Of a stretch of 20,870 nt of DNA, positions 7,526 to 15,616 are shown in pieces. The DNA lies in assembly GCA_902775075.1 (NCBI GenBank), contig CACYKX010000054.1:1-20870 (forward strand). Direction: 5' to 3'. A program made the translations under genes and the position numbers. The notes beneath the pieces are model-generated. The model was not told the DNA's origin and made no database searches. It was given only the letters and a program-made list of their open reading frames with translations. Each line of letters starts with the position of its first letter. The stretch's first letter is position 1. This stretch comes from an uncultured Prevotellaceae bacterium (GTDB taxonomy: Bacteria > Bacteroidota > Bacteroidia > Bacteroidales > Bacteroidaceae).

Positions 7526-8110
7526 ATGGATATGAAACAAGAAGAAGATATTAAAAATGCGGTAGAATGTATGCGTAAGGGAGGCGTAATCCTTTATCCT
7601 ACAGATACTGTTTGGGGAATTGGATGTGATGCAACAAATGCTGAGGCTGTGGCTAAGGTTTATGCTATTAAGCATCGCGACGATCATAAAGCTTTGATTT
7701 GTTTAGTTGACGATCAAAATCGTCTTGCAAGATATTTTAGAAATGTTCCTGATGTGGCTTGGCAATTGTTTGATAGTATTGCTGAGGGTGGAAAACCTAC
7801 TACTGTTATTCTTGATGATGCCGTTAATCTTGCGCCAAACTTGATTGGTGAGGATGGAAGTCAGGCTATGCGTATCACTCAGGAGCCTTTTAGTAAGGAA
7901 CTTTGTTATCGTTTCCAAAAACCTATTGTTAGTACAAGTGCAAATATTAGTGGTAATCCTGCTGCTGCTAATTATGGTGATATAGATCCGCAATTGCTTG
8001 AAGCTGTTGATTATGTTTGCTGGAGTCGTCGCCAAGAGCATAAACCACATACTCCAAGTAGTATTGTGAAACTTGATAAGTCTGGTCATGTGACAATTAT
8101 TAGAAAGTAG
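7526..8110 (+). CDS. tsaC: Threonylcarbamoyl-AMP synthase (Sua5/YrdC/TsaC family)
   Basis: Makes threonylcarbamoyl-AMP from threonine, bicarbonate and ATP for the t6A37 modification of tRNAs that read ANN codons. The 194-residue protein is a single YrdC domain without the extra C-terminal Sua5 domain, hence TsaC-like. Family features are GGVILYPTDTVWGIGCDATN near the start, the basic KHRDDHKAL segment, MRITQEP, and IVSTSANISGNPAA. The ATG at 7526 (MDMKQEED) follows the promoter box; an in-frame start at 7481 would lie upstream of that box and inside the fmt promoter region. ATG 7532 is an alternative two codons later. The gene is followed by a hairpin terminator and converges on rfbA. Confidence 0.92.
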   Translation: MDMKQEEDIKNAVECMRKGGVILYPTDTVWGIGCDATNAEAVAKVYAIKHRDDHKALICLVDDQNRLARYFRNVPDVAWQLFDSIAEGGKPTTVILDDAVNLAPNLIGEDGSQAMRITQEPFSKELCYRFQKPIVSTSANISGNPAAANYGDIDPQLLEAVDYVCWSRRQEHKPHTPSSIVKLDKSGHVTIIRK

Positions 8111-8135
8111 GTCATCTGTAATCCTTATATAATTG

Positions 8136-8168
8136 AAGAGCACTGATTTTTAAGTCAGTGCTCTTTTC
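8136..8168 (+). terminator. Terminator between tsaC and rfbA
   Basis: An 11-bp perfect inverted repeat, AAGAGCACTGA / TCAGTGCTCTT, with an 8-base loop and T residues after the plus-strand right arm. It starts 26 bp past the tsaC stop and 12 bp short of the rfbA stop. It could also stop minus-strand transcription, though the T-tract on that side is poor. Confidence 0.8.
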
Positions 8169-8176
8169 ATATTAAA

Positions 8177-9067
8177 TTACTCTCCTAAATTTGTTTTTCC
8201 TTCTGCAAGTTCTAGAAGGTATTTCCCGTAATTGTTTTTTAGCATCGGTTGTGCGAGGGTCTTCAGTTGTTCTGAATTTATCCAGCCTTTTTTGAATGCA
8301 ATCTCTTCAAGACATGCGACTTTTAGTCCTTGTCGTTTTTCGATGACTTCTATAAAAGTAGATGCCTCGCTGAGACTATCGTGTGTCCCTGTGTCGAGCC
8401 ATGCGAATCCGCGTTGTAGAGTGCGGACCATCAGATTTTTCTGGGATAGATATTCTTGGTTTACTGATGTTATTTCAAGCTCTCCGCGAGCACTTGGCTT
8501 AATGTTCTTGGCTATTTCAACAACGCTGTTTGGGTAGAAATATAGTCCGACAACAGCATAGTTGCTCTTTGGCTTTGCTGGTTTTTCTTCGATACTTAGA
8601 CAATTACCTTCTTGATCGAATTCTGCCACGCCGTAGCGCTCAGGGTCGTTTACGTAATATCCAAAAACACTGGCTTTTCCTTCGTTACATGCTTTTACAC
8701 TCTCTTTTAATAGACCTGTAAATCCTGCGCCATAGAAAATGTTGTCGCCTAGTACTAAACAAACATTGTCGTTACCGATGAATTTTTCTCCAATAATGAA
8801 GGCTTGTGCTAGTCCGTCAGGAGAAGGTTGCTCGGCATATTCAAAATTTACACCTAAATCTTTACCATCACCAAGAAGACGACGAAATCCTGGTAAGTCG
8901 TCCGGCGTTGAGATGATTAATATGTCGCGAATACCAGCGAGCATCAATACCGAGATAGGATAATATATCATCGGTTTGTCGAAAATAGGAATCAATTGCT
9001 TGCTAATCCCTTTTGTGATAGGGTAGAGGCGTGTGCCAGAACCTCCGGCTAATACAATACCTTTCAT
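8177..9067 (-). CDS. rfbA: Glucose-1-phosphate thymidylyltransferase
   Basis: This enzyme forms dTDP-glucose from dTTP and glucose 1-phosphate, the first step to dTDP-rhamnose and related sugars. It has 296 residues, the usual length. The nucleotidyltransferase signature [13 protein letters not shown] with [17 protein letters not shown] is at the N-terminus. LGDNIFYG is near residue 110, followed by [20 protein letters not shown] and [12 protein letters not shown], all typical of RmlA. The ATG is 2 bp after the stop of the sugar transferase, so the two genes are almost certainly co-transcribed and coupled. This links nucleotide-sugar supply to the start of a surface glycan. Confidence 0.96.
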   Translation of the reverse strand: MKGIVLAGGSGTRLYPITKGISKQLIPIFDKPMIYYPISVLMLAGIRDILIISTPDDLPGFRRLLGDGKDLGVNFEYAEQPSPDGLAQAFIIGEKFIGNDNVCLVLGDNIFYGAGFTGLLKESVKACNEGKASVFGYYVNDPERYGVAEFDQEGNCLSIEEKPAKPKSNYAVVGLYFYPNSVVEIAKNIKPSARGELEITSVNQEYLSQKNLMVRTLQRGFAWLDTGTHDSLSEASTFIEVIEKRQGLKVACLEEIAFKKGWINSEQLKTLAQPMLKNNYGKYLLELAEGKTNLGE

Positions 9068-9069
9068 AA

Positions 9070-10539
9070 TTAATATGCGTGTTTGTCTGGAATAATAATA
9101 CTCTTTGCTGTTAAAATGATAATTTTAATATCTAGCCATGGAGTCCAATTTTCAATATACCAAATATCTTTTTTGATACGTTCCTCCATTTGCCATATTT
9201 CCTTGGTCTCTCCGCGACAACCTGTTACTTGAGCCCATCCTGTGATGCCAGGTTTGCAAAAGTGTCTCACCATGTATTTGTCAATAAGTTGACTATATGT
9301 CGTGGTGTGATAAATCATATGTGGTCGTGGACCGACAATACTCATGTCGCCTAATAGTACATTGATGAATTGTGGAAATTCGTCAATGTTGGTTTTGCGC
9401 ATAAAATCACCGAAAGAGAATTTTCGTGGATCGTTCTTTGTCGCTTGTTTCTTATCTGCGTCTGAACTGATATGCATGGAACGGAATTTCATCATATTGA
9501 AATTGGCACCGTTAAGACCTGTCCGCTCTTGGAAAAAAAATATCGGTCCTGCACTCTGTAAGTGAATCATGAATGATATGATTGGAACGAACGGGGTGAT
9601 GAGGGTGATCGCTAAAAGACTGAGGATGATGTCGAAAGATCGTTTAATGAAACGATTTCCCATGCTCTGTAAAGGTTCTATGTGATTGGTGAATAAATCC
9701 ATTTCGCCTACATGCTCAGGGGTGAGATTGAGCTTGTAATTACCGAATAAACGTGGTACATAATAGAAATGAATGATATTCTTGTCACAGAATCTCATTA
9801 ATGTAACGATCTCGTCTGTGTAATCGTGTGAAAGAGATACGAACATCTCTTCACAATTTGGAAGGATAATGGTATCTTTTGTCACGTTGTTGTTGGAAAT
9901 CGCATTACCAGATTTTGCGGTGTAATCCATATAATGACGTACTCTTTCTATTAGGTCGTGACGAGAACCAAGATGCTTGAATTCTGCTGGGGCTCCTTTT
10001 ATTTCTTTGTCGCTGAAATATCCTGCTACGCGATAGCCTATGGAAGGATCGCTAATCATATAGTTGTAGAGTTCGAGGATAGAAGGATCACAACCTACAA
10101 AAAGTACACGGCGTGTGTTTCGTCCTAAAGCGCGATAATGCTTTAATACGTCTTTTTCAACATATCTAGAGCACATAATCACAAAGAAATATGTGCAGAA
10201 GAAGATGATAGAGAATGACAGAAATGATTCCGACGGGCATAAGAATTGTAGAAATGTAAATGTCAGAATCAATTGTGTAATAGAAAGTTTTAAGACTCTG
10301 TGTAGAACCTGATCAAAGTGAATTTGACGAACATGAATAATGGTGAAAAAGAAATATTGCGCAATTCCGAAAGCCATATTTGTTGCGAGCACAGATATTT
10401 TTGTGGCAGCAGTAAAATAATATGGAGTAATATTTGGGATATAATTGATAAATATTCCCAATAATATATTGAGAATAATCCAATCGCTTAGTATTACAGA
10501 AGTGCGTATAATATTTGTTCCACTTGTTGTTTGTCTCAT
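9070..10539 (-). CDS. Polyprenyl-phosphate sugar-1-phosphate transferase (initiating glycosyltransferase)
   Basis: A membrane enzyme that probably starts a capsule, exopolysaccharide or O-glycan chain by moving a sugar 1-phosphate from a nucleotide sugar to undecaprenyl phosphate. It has 489 residues. About four membrane segments lie in residues 10-125, followed by a Rossmann-like domain with [19 protein letters not shown]. The C-terminal bacterial sugar transferase domain begins near 295 ([15 protein letters not shown]). It has [19 protein letters not shown], the acidic [25 protein letters not shown] and [17 protein letters not shown]. This is the WcaJ/WbaP-type layout; the sugar cannot be assigned. 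Its own promoter box lies about 50 bp upstream. Confidence 0.92.
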   Translation of the reverse strand: MRQTTSGTNIIRTSVILSDWIILNILLGIFINYIPNITPYYFTAATKISVLATNMAFGIAQYFFFTIIHVRQIHFDQVLHRVLKLSITQLILTFTFLQFLCPSESFLSFSIIFFCTYFFVIMCSRYVEKDVLKHYRALGRNTRRVLFVGCDPSILELYNYMISDPSIGYRVAGYFSDKEIKGAPAEFKHLGSRHDLIERVRHYMDYTAKSGNAISNNNVTKDTIILPNCEEMFVSLSHDYTDEIVTLMRFCDKNIIHFYYVPRLFGNYKLNLTPEHVGEMDLFTNHIEPLQSMGNRFIKRSFDIILSLLAITLITPFVPIISFMIHLQSAGPIFFFQERTGLNGANFNMMKFRSMHISSDADKKQATKNDPRKFSFGDFMRKTNIDEFPQFINVLLGDMSIVGPRPHMIYHTTTYSQLIDKYMVRHFCKPGITGWAQVTGCRGETKEIWQMEERIKKDIWYIENWTPWLDIKIIILTAKSIIIPDKHAY

Positions 10540-10587
10540 GGTTGTAAGTTATAATGATGTAAACTTAGTTTGAGTTTTAAAACTCTG

Positions 10588-10595
10588 CAAAAGTA
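10588..10595 (-). promoter_or_regulatory. -7 box of the sugar transferase-rfbA unit
   Basis: TACTTTTG on the minus strand fits TAnnTTTG. No good -33 element was seen. It predicts a leader of about 45 nt. The whole 188-bp divergent gap 10540-10727 otherwise shows only AT-rich sequence. Confidence 0.5.
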
Positions 10596-10645
10596 CAAAT
10601 TTTAATTGATAAGGAAGTGCTTTTTGGAAAAAATATTCCGCATCT

Positions 10646-10677
10646 TTTGTTTTTCTCATGAATTTAAGTTACCTTTG
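10646..10677 (+). promoter_or_regulatory. Promoter of the 215-residue unknown gene
   Basis: TTTG (10646-10649), a 20-bp spacer and TACCTTTG (10670-10677) match the consensus fully. The predicted leader to the ATG at 10728 is about 45 nt, AT-rich, with a run of nine T near its end and no Shine-Dalgarno sequence. Confidence 0.7.
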
Positions 10678-10727
10678 TACAATCAAAATAGTGTTTAATT
10701 TATAATAAAATAAGATTTTTTTTTACG

Positions 10728-11375
10728 ATGGGATTACTAAATAAACTCTTCGGAAAGAAGAGAGAAGAAAAGAAAATTGGTGGTATGGAAGATTATATGA
10801 CCTTAGTAAGGGTCTATTTTCAAGCTGCGTTGGCAGAGAAATTGGGTATTACCAATTTGGCTATGGTTCCTGATCTTCGAATTTTTAAGGTAACATTCAA
10901 GATTCCTACTCAAAATAACAAATTAGGTATCGGAGAGAAAGCTGCCGTTAAAAAGATGATGAAAAATATGTATAAAGTTGATGATGCATGGTTCAAAGAA
11001 ATTGATGCAAGCATTCGTAAAAATTGTCATAAGATGCAGGACGTGAATACTTATCTTATTCAATTTCAGGGCTTAACTCAAGAACTGATGATGCTTATTG
11101 GAAATTTGATGAAATTCAAACTTCGTTTGCCTAGTATTTTCAAGAAAGCTTTGTATGGTCTTACTCAGCAGCAGGTAGAGGATATCTTTAACAAAAATGA
11201 TTGGAAAGATCCATCTGTTGTAAAGAGTGTTATGAGTGTTCGTCAATTGGATCATCGTTTGGGATTCAGTCATAAGTGGATTACCGACTTTGTGTTCCAA
11301 GTTGTAATGCTTGCTAAGAAGGAACCTAAGCCTAGTGAAGAGCAGGTGGAAGCAGCAAAGGCAAAAATGAAATAG
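10728..11375 (+). CDS. Unrecognised basic cytoplasmic protein
   Basis: A 215-residue protein that I cannot assign to a family. It has no signal peptide or clear membrane span. The N-terminus MGLLNKLFGKKREEKK is a basic amphipathic stretch. The body is helical and rich in Lys, Met, Phe and Leu, with conserved-looking pieces PDLRIFKVTFKIPTQ (near 48-62), a Met-rich helical region near 115-130 (LTQELMMLIGNLMKFKLRLP) and a charged tail EPKPSEEQVEAAKAKMK. It has a full consensus promoter of its own. It lies 73 bp upstream of the ZapB-like gene, which has a separate promoter, so any link to division or RNA decay rests only on position. The frame is convincing as coding because of its length, promoter and lack of a competing frame. 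Confidence 0.85.
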   Translation: MGLLNKLFGKKREEKKIGGMEDYMTLVRVYFQAALAEKLGITNLAMVPDLRIFKVTFKIPTQNNKLGIGEKAAVKKMMKNMYKVDDAWFKEIDASIRKNCHKMQDVNTYLIQFQGLTQELMMLIGNLMKFKLRLPSIFKKALYGLTQQQVEDIFNKNDWKDPSVVKSVMSVRQLDHRLGFSHKWITDFVFQVVMLAKKEPKPSEEQVEAAKAKMK

Positions 11376-11398
11376 TTAAAGAAAAACTTGAAGCAAAA

Positions 11399-11430
11399 TT
11401 TGCATAATTCAATAATTTGGATTATCTTTG
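11399..11430 (+). promoter_or_regulatory. Promoter of the ZapB-like/zapA/rny unit
   Basis: TTTG (11399-11402), a 20-bp spacer and TATCTTTG (11423-11430) match the consensus fully. The ATG at 11449 lies 18 bp further on, so a leader of about 15 nt is predicted. Confidence 0.7.
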
Positions 11431-11448
11431 CGACAAATTATAATCAAA

Positions 11449-11742
11449 ATGAACGCAACTGAGAAGACTATAAATACTTTTACGACCCGTGTAAGGCAGA
11501 TGATTCTCCGTTTCAATGAAATAAAGACGGAAAATAGCGAGCTGTATGCTATGGTCGATGAGCGCGATCAGAAAATTAAAGAACTGGAAGCGAAGTTGAC
11601 CCAGGCGAATGCTGATTATGAGAGCCTCAAGATGGCCAAAATGCTTGAAGTAACCGATGGTGACTTAGAGGGAGCTAAAAAGAAAGTGGCCAAGCTCATT
11701 AGAGACGTGAATAAATGTATCACGCTAATTAATGATAAATAA
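11449..11742 (+). CDS. Small coiled-coil protein, ZapB-like
   Basis: A 97-residue protein that is coiled coil over most of its length. Heptad-like repeats run from about residue 15 to 70 (ENSELYAMVDERDQKIKELE, then AKLTQANADY). The C-terminus is basic and helical (KKKVAKLIRDVNKCITLIND). Size, shape and position directly before zapA suggest a division protein similar in form to ZapB, but sequence identity to ZapB was not tested. The ATG at 11449 is chosen over a TTG at 11428, which lies inside the -7 promoter box. zapA begins 6 bp after the stop, so co-transcription and joint function with ZapA are likely. Confidence 0.85.
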   Translation: MNATEKTINTFTTRVRQMILRFNEIKTENSELYAMVDERDQKIKELEAKLTQANADYESLKMAKMLEVTDGDLEGAKKKVAKLIRDVNKCITLINDK

Positions 11743-11748
11743 TTCGAG

Positions 11749-12042
11749 ATGGCAGAACAAGAGAAATTACATATCAAATTGAACGTTTACGATACAGAGC
11801 TTTCTGTAAATGTACCTCGATCAGAAGAGGAATATTATCGTAAGTCGGCCAAGTTGATTACTGATATCGTGAATTCCTACTCTCAGATCTTTAAAGGCAA
11901 GAAGAGTGATAAGGAAATCCTATATATGGCGCTTATAGATATTGCCTTACGTTATGAGAAAAACGAAGGTAAGAATGATACTGCGCCGTATAATGATATT
12001 CTCCATAAGCTTACCTCGGAGATTGAAGAGGCGCTGAAGTAG
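11749..12042 (+). CDS. zapA: Cell division protein ZapA
   Basis: ZapA binds FtsZ and cross-links its filaments at the division site. This protein has 97 residues, the usual size. The N-terminal globular part has the family pattern [20 protein letters not shown], followed by [16 protein letters not shown] longer helix then carries [18 protein letters not shown], as in the ZapA coiled-coil dimerisation region. It sits between the small coiled-coil gene (6-bp gap) and rny (29-bp gap) in one apparent operon. Confidence 0.88.
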   Translation: MAEQEKLHIKLNVYDTELSVNVPRSEEEYYRKSAKLITDIVNSYSQIFKGKKSDKEILYMALIDIALRYEKNEGKNDTAPYNDILHKLTSEIEEALK

Positions 12043-12071
12043 AATATCTAACACCTAATAATTATAAAAGT

Positions 12072-13607
12072 ATGGTTATAATAATAATAACGGCTGTTGT
12101 GGCACTGCTTGTTGGTGGTGGCATCGGCTATGCTATTTTCCGTTATGTATTAACTGGAAAATATAATGAGATGTTGGCCCTTGCAAAGAAGGATGCTGAT
12201 GTCATCAAGGAGAAGAAACTACTCGAAGTCAAAGAAAAATTCCTCAATAAGAAGAGTGAATTGGAGAATGAGGTGCGTCAGCGCAATCAGAAGATTCAAC
12301 AAGGTGAGAATCGATTGAAACAGCGCGAAATCTCTTTGAATCAACGTCAGGAGGAACTTGGACGTCGTAAGATGGAAGTTGACCAAAGTCAGCAGCGTAT
12401 TGATAATGAGAAAAAATTGTTGGCTGTAAAGCAGACTGAGCTCGAGAAAATGCAGAAACAGGAACAAGCTAAACTTGAAGAACTTTCTGGTTTAAGCGCA
12501 GAAGAAGCTAAGGCTCGTTTGGTTGAAAGTCTGAGAGATCAAGCTAAACTCGATGCTGCTAGCTATGTGAATGAAATCATGGATGAAGCTAAGTTGAATG
12601 CGAATCAGCAGGCAAAGAAAATTGTCATACAGACCATTCAACGTGTGGCAACAGAAACAGCGATAGAGAATTCGGTAAGTGTATTCCATATTGACAATGA
12701 TGAGGTAAAGGGTCGAATTATAGGTCGTGAGGGTCGAAATATTCGTGCTCTAGAGGCTGCAACAGGTGTTGAAATTGTTGTAGACGATACTCCTGATGCT
12801 GTTGTTATTTCTGCCTTTGACCCAATTCGTCGTGAGATTTGTCGTTTGGCCTTGCACCAGTTGGTTGCTGATGGTCGAATTCATCCAGCTCGTATTGAGG
12901 AAGTTGTTACAAAGGTAAAGAAGCAATTGGAGAATGAAATTATTGAGACTGGTAAGCGTACTGCTATCGATCTTGGTATTCATGGTTTACATCCTGAGCT
13001 TATCCGTATTGTAGGAAAGATGAAATATCGTTCTTCTTATGGTCAGAACCTTTTGCAGCATGCTCGTGAGACAGCCAATCTTTGTGCTGTGATGGCAAGT
13101 GAATTAGGCTTGAATCCAAAGAAAGCTAAGCGTGCTGGTTTGCTTCATGATATTGGTAAGGTGCCAGATGAGGAGAGTGAATTGCCTCATGCATTGTATG
13201 GTGCTAAGATTGCAGAGAAGTTCAAGGAAAAACCTGATATCGTAAATGCAATTGCTGCCCATCACGATGAAGTAGAGATGACAAGTCTTCTTGCGCCAAT
13301 CGTTCAGGTTTGTGATGCTATTTCTGGTGCTCGTCCAGGTGCTCGTCGTGAGATTGTAGAGGCTTATATCAAGCGTTTGAACGATCTAGAAGCTATTGCT
13401 ATGAGTTATCCTGGTGTAACTAAGACCTATGCTATTCAGGCAGGTCGTGAACTTCGCGTTATCGTTGGAGCTGATAAGATGAACGATGACGAGAGCATTA
13501 AGTTGAGTGATGAAATTGCTACAAAGATTCAGAATGAGATGACCTATCCTGGTCAGGTGAAGATTACAGTTATTCGAGAGACTCGTTCTGTAGCTTATGC
13601 AAAGTAA
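12072..13607 (+). CDS. rny: Ribonuclease Y
   Basis: A membrane-anchored endoribonuclease that starts mRNA decay. It has 511 residues, near the family norm of about 520. One N-terminal membrane helix (residues 2-26, [20 protein letters not shown]) is followed by a long charged coiled coil (about 35-150). A KH RNA-binding domain with [15 protein letters not shown] is near 215-275. An HD phosphohydrolase domain with LLHDIGK and AAHHDEVE is near 330-430. It closes the ZapB-like/zapA operon and ends 13 bp before a long terminator hairpin shared with the convergent regulator gene. Confidence 0.96.
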   Translation: MVIIIITAVVALLVGGGIGYAIFRYVLTGKYNEMLALAKKDADVIKEKKLLEVKEKFLNKKSELENEVRQRNQKIQQGENRLKQREISLNQRQEELGRRKMEVDQSQQRIDNEKKLLAVKQTELEKMQKQEQAKLEELSGLSAEEAKARLVESLRDQAKLDAASYVNEIMDEAKLNANQQAKKIVIQTIQRVATETAIENSVSVFHIDNDEVKGRIIGREGRNIRALEAATGVEIVVDDTPDAVVISAFDPIRREICRLALHQLVADGRIHPARIEEVVTKVKKQLENEIIETGKRTAIDLGIHGLHPELIRIVGKMKYRSSYGQNLLQHARETANLCAVMASELGLNPKKAKRAGLLHDIGKVPDEESELPHALYGAKIAEKFKEKPDIVNAIAAHHDEVEMTSLLAPIVQVCDAISGARPGARREIVEAYIKRLNDLEAIAMSYPGVTKTYAIQAGRELRVIVGADKMNDDESIKLSDEIATKIQNEMTYPGQVKITVIRETRSVAYAK

Positions 13608-13620
13608 ATGATTGTACATA

Positions 13621-13670
13621 TATAAACAAATAAAAGCCTTTCCAATTGGGAAGGCTTTTATTTGTTTATA
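13621..13670. terminator. Long bidirectional terminator between rny and the LuxR-type gene
   Basis: The arms 13621-13643 and 13648-13670 are 23 bases each and fully complementary apart from one T-G pair, around a 4-base AATT loop. The GC-rich core GCCTT/AAGGC is flanked by A/T runs that provide a U-tract on either strand. The right arm covers the stop codon of the LuxR-type gene. Confidence 0.9.
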
Positions 13671-14286
13671 TTTTATTGATATCTACATAGCCGTGCATTA
13701 CGGCATAGATTGTAAGGGCGCTAACACTTTTTATTCCTAGTTTTTCTTGAATGTTTTTACGATGTGAAATTACCGTGGTAAGTGAAATGTTGAGTTGGTC
13801 AGCGATTTCCTTATTGATTTTTCCCTGTGCGACTAGCGATAATACTTCTATCTCGCGGTCAGAAAGTATTTTGCTATTTAGAGCTTTCGGTAAATTGGGT
13901 AGGTTCTTTCCATGTGGATGTCCATATTGTTCTAGAGCCAATAATGCTTTTACAAGTTGCTCCTCAGGCATATTTACGCAGAGACATTTAAACTCTGATA
14001 GGTGAGTGGCTGGGTCATTTAACGTTGTGAGGACAATTGTCTTGCGAGCAATTTCTTGAAAGAAACTACGTGATTCTACCACGATATTTATGGCAGCGAA
14101 ATAGTGAAAATAGTTTTCTATGCCAGCTGTCTTCAGTTCTTCTACCGATGCGAAGGAATCTACAGTCATGATGGGTAGAATGTTCTGTAGTATTCCCTTC
14201 AGACCAATTACGGCAAATGTATTTGGGTCAATAATAGCGATTTTAGGTCTTCCCCCTTTCGCCATTTTATGATTCTTTTTTTCCAT
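13666..14286 (-). CDS. LuxR/NarL-type regulator with degenerate receiver domain
   Basis: A probable DNA-binding regulator of 206 residues. The C-terminal HTH (about 140-200) is clear: LSDREIEVLSLVAQGKINKE, IADQLNISLTTVISHRKN, IQEKLGIKSVSALTIYA. The N-terminal part has the size of a receiver (KIAIIDPNTFAVIGLKGIL) but lacks key residues. The position expected for the phospho-accepting Asp is Asn67 in HYFAAIN, only one acidic residue (Asp20) remains of the usual pair, and the conserved Lys near PEEQL is absent. Phosphorylation-independent control is therefore inferred. A downstream in-frame ATG at residue 8 (MAKGGRPK) is an alternative start. The gene follows the phospholipase D gene by 19 bp and is probably in the same transcript. 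Confidence 0.85.
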   Translation of the reverse strand: MEKKNHKMAKGGRPKIAIIDPNTFAVIGLKGILQNILPIMTVDSFASVEELKTAGIENYFHYFAAINIVVESRSFFQEIARKTIVLTTLNDPATHLSEFKCLCVNMPEEQLVKALLALEQYGHPHGKNLPNLPKALNSKILSDREIEVLSLVAQGKINKEIADQLNISLTTVISHRKNIQEKLGIKSVSALTIYAVMHGYVDINKI

Positions 14287-14305
14287 AAATCTATTTTAAG
14301 AAATA

Positions 14306-15571
14306 TTATAAGAATGGAGAAAGTAAGTTTGCCCACCAGCCGATATGTCGTTGAACAGGTGTTCTCCATTTCCGCCACGACTCCTCTGTAAGCAAAAAAC
14401 TATCCTTTTTATCTTTTTCGAAGAGGTCGGTCAATTGTTGAGTAGTATAAGGATCTATGATTACAGCATTTTCCTCATAGTCCCATCTCAAAGAACGAGA
14501 ATTCAAGTTTGCTGATCCTACAGTACAGAACCTACCATCTACCATGATAATCTTTGTATGATGGAATCCTGGGGTGTACATCCATACGGTGCATCCTGCT
14601 TGCATCAAATTATGTGCATTGAAGAAACCACAGTCAGGTGTTAAAGGAATATCACTCCTCGTAGAAAGCATAATTTCTACCTTTACGCCACGTTTTACAG
14701 CTTTTTTCAAAGCCTTTTTAAGTTTCCTACTCAAAGTGAAATAAGGATTTATCAGTTTGATACTCTTTCTAGCATCCTTGATAGCATTCACATAGAAGGT
14801 ACGAATAATATCATTCGAAGTGTGTGGTTCTCGATTGATGATTCCAACCATCTTCTTGTATCTTGTTGGTGTATTATCAGCTTTTAGTCCCTTAAAGTAT
14901 TTAGCAGGGAACTCGCCATAAAAATATTTTGAACCATGAATATCCTTGTTTGTTACTTTTTTCCACATTTTGAGGAAGATACGCTGTAATGTGTTCACCT
15001 CATCACCCTCAATGCGGCAATGCATATCATTCCAAGTCCCTATGGCTTTAGTTCCTTTGATATAATAGTCGGCTACATTCATGCCTCCCGTATAAGCAAT
15101 CTTTCCATCGATTACCACAATCTTGCGATGATCGCGATTAAAGATATCATCAAACCATGGAAATTCTACAGGGTTAAATTCATAAATCTCAATACCTTTG
15201 GCTCTGATTGCCTTAATGTCTTTCTTCCGCATTGGCTTGTTATTCGATGAATTTCCGAAACCATCAAAGAGTAGTCTTACTTCCACACCCTCTTTCACTT
15301 TGGGTTCCAGATGCTTGATAAGTTCATGATTGATAGAATCGTTACGGAAGTTAAAATACTCCATGTGGATGCTGCTACGTGCCTGATCGATGGCCTTGAA
15401 AAGATCATCGAATTTCTGTTGACCATCCATGAGGAGTGTCACCGAATTGTTGTGCGAAAAGCTCACGCCCTTGCTGCGCAATTGGTTTACGATTAGAGAA
15501 TCGCTCGTCTGTGCATTCACTAATGAACAGATGAGCAGTCCCCAACCTAATAAAATATATTTAGTTTTCAC
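14306..15571 (-). CDS. Exported cardiolipin-synthase-like phospholipase D protein
   Basis: A phospholipase D superfamily protein of 421 residues. Two HKD motifs are intact: HRKIVVIDG with His148, Lys150, Asp155, and HTKIIMVDG with His338, Lys340, Asp345, each followed by GG/GS and Asn. The closest known function is cardiolipin synthase (two phosphatidylglycerols to cardiolipin plus glycerol). ClsA-type enzymes have two N-terminal membrane helices; this one has a signal-peptide-like N-terminus (YILLGWGLLICSLVNAQ, probable cleavage near residue 20), so the catalytic part should be periplasmic. The start is a GTG, supported by the signal peptide directly after it and an in-frame stop about 24 bp upstream. 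The gene lies 45 bp after kdsD with no clear promoter between. Confidence 0.88.
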   Translation of the reverse strand: MKTKYILLGWGLLICSLVNAQTSDSLIVNQLRSKGVSFSHNNSVTLLMDGQQKFDDLFKAIDQARSSIHMEYFNFRNDSINHELIKHLEPKVKEGVEVRLLFDGFGNSSNNKPMRKKDIKAIRAKGIEIYEFNPVEFPWFDDIFNRDHRKIVVIDGKIAYTGGMNVADYYIKGTKAIGTWNDMHCRIEGDEVNTLQRIFLKMWKKVTNKDIHGSKYFYGEFPAKYFKGLKADNTPTRYKKMVGIINREPHTSNDIIRTFYVNAIKDARKSIKLINPYFTLSRKLKKALKKAVKRGVKVEIMLSTRSDIPLTPDCGFFNAHNLMQAGCTVWMYTPGFHHTKIIMVDGRFCTVGSANLNSRSLRWDYEENAVIIDPYTTQQLTDLFEKDKKDSFLLTEESWRKWRTPVQRHIGWWANLLSPFL

Positions 15572-15616
15572 AATAACTTGTTCTCTCGATATTATCCCAT
15601 ATTAATCCCGAAGCAA

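Noticed and set aside
11393..11403. Short palindrome GCAAAATTTGC
   Set aside because: The centre is one base, so no hairpin can form; it overlaps a -33 element and may be chance.
12043..12071. Possible small RNA gene between zapA and rny, since 6S RNA lies next to zapA in some bacteria
   Set aside because: The gap is only 29 bp, too short for 6S RNA, and shows no hairpin.
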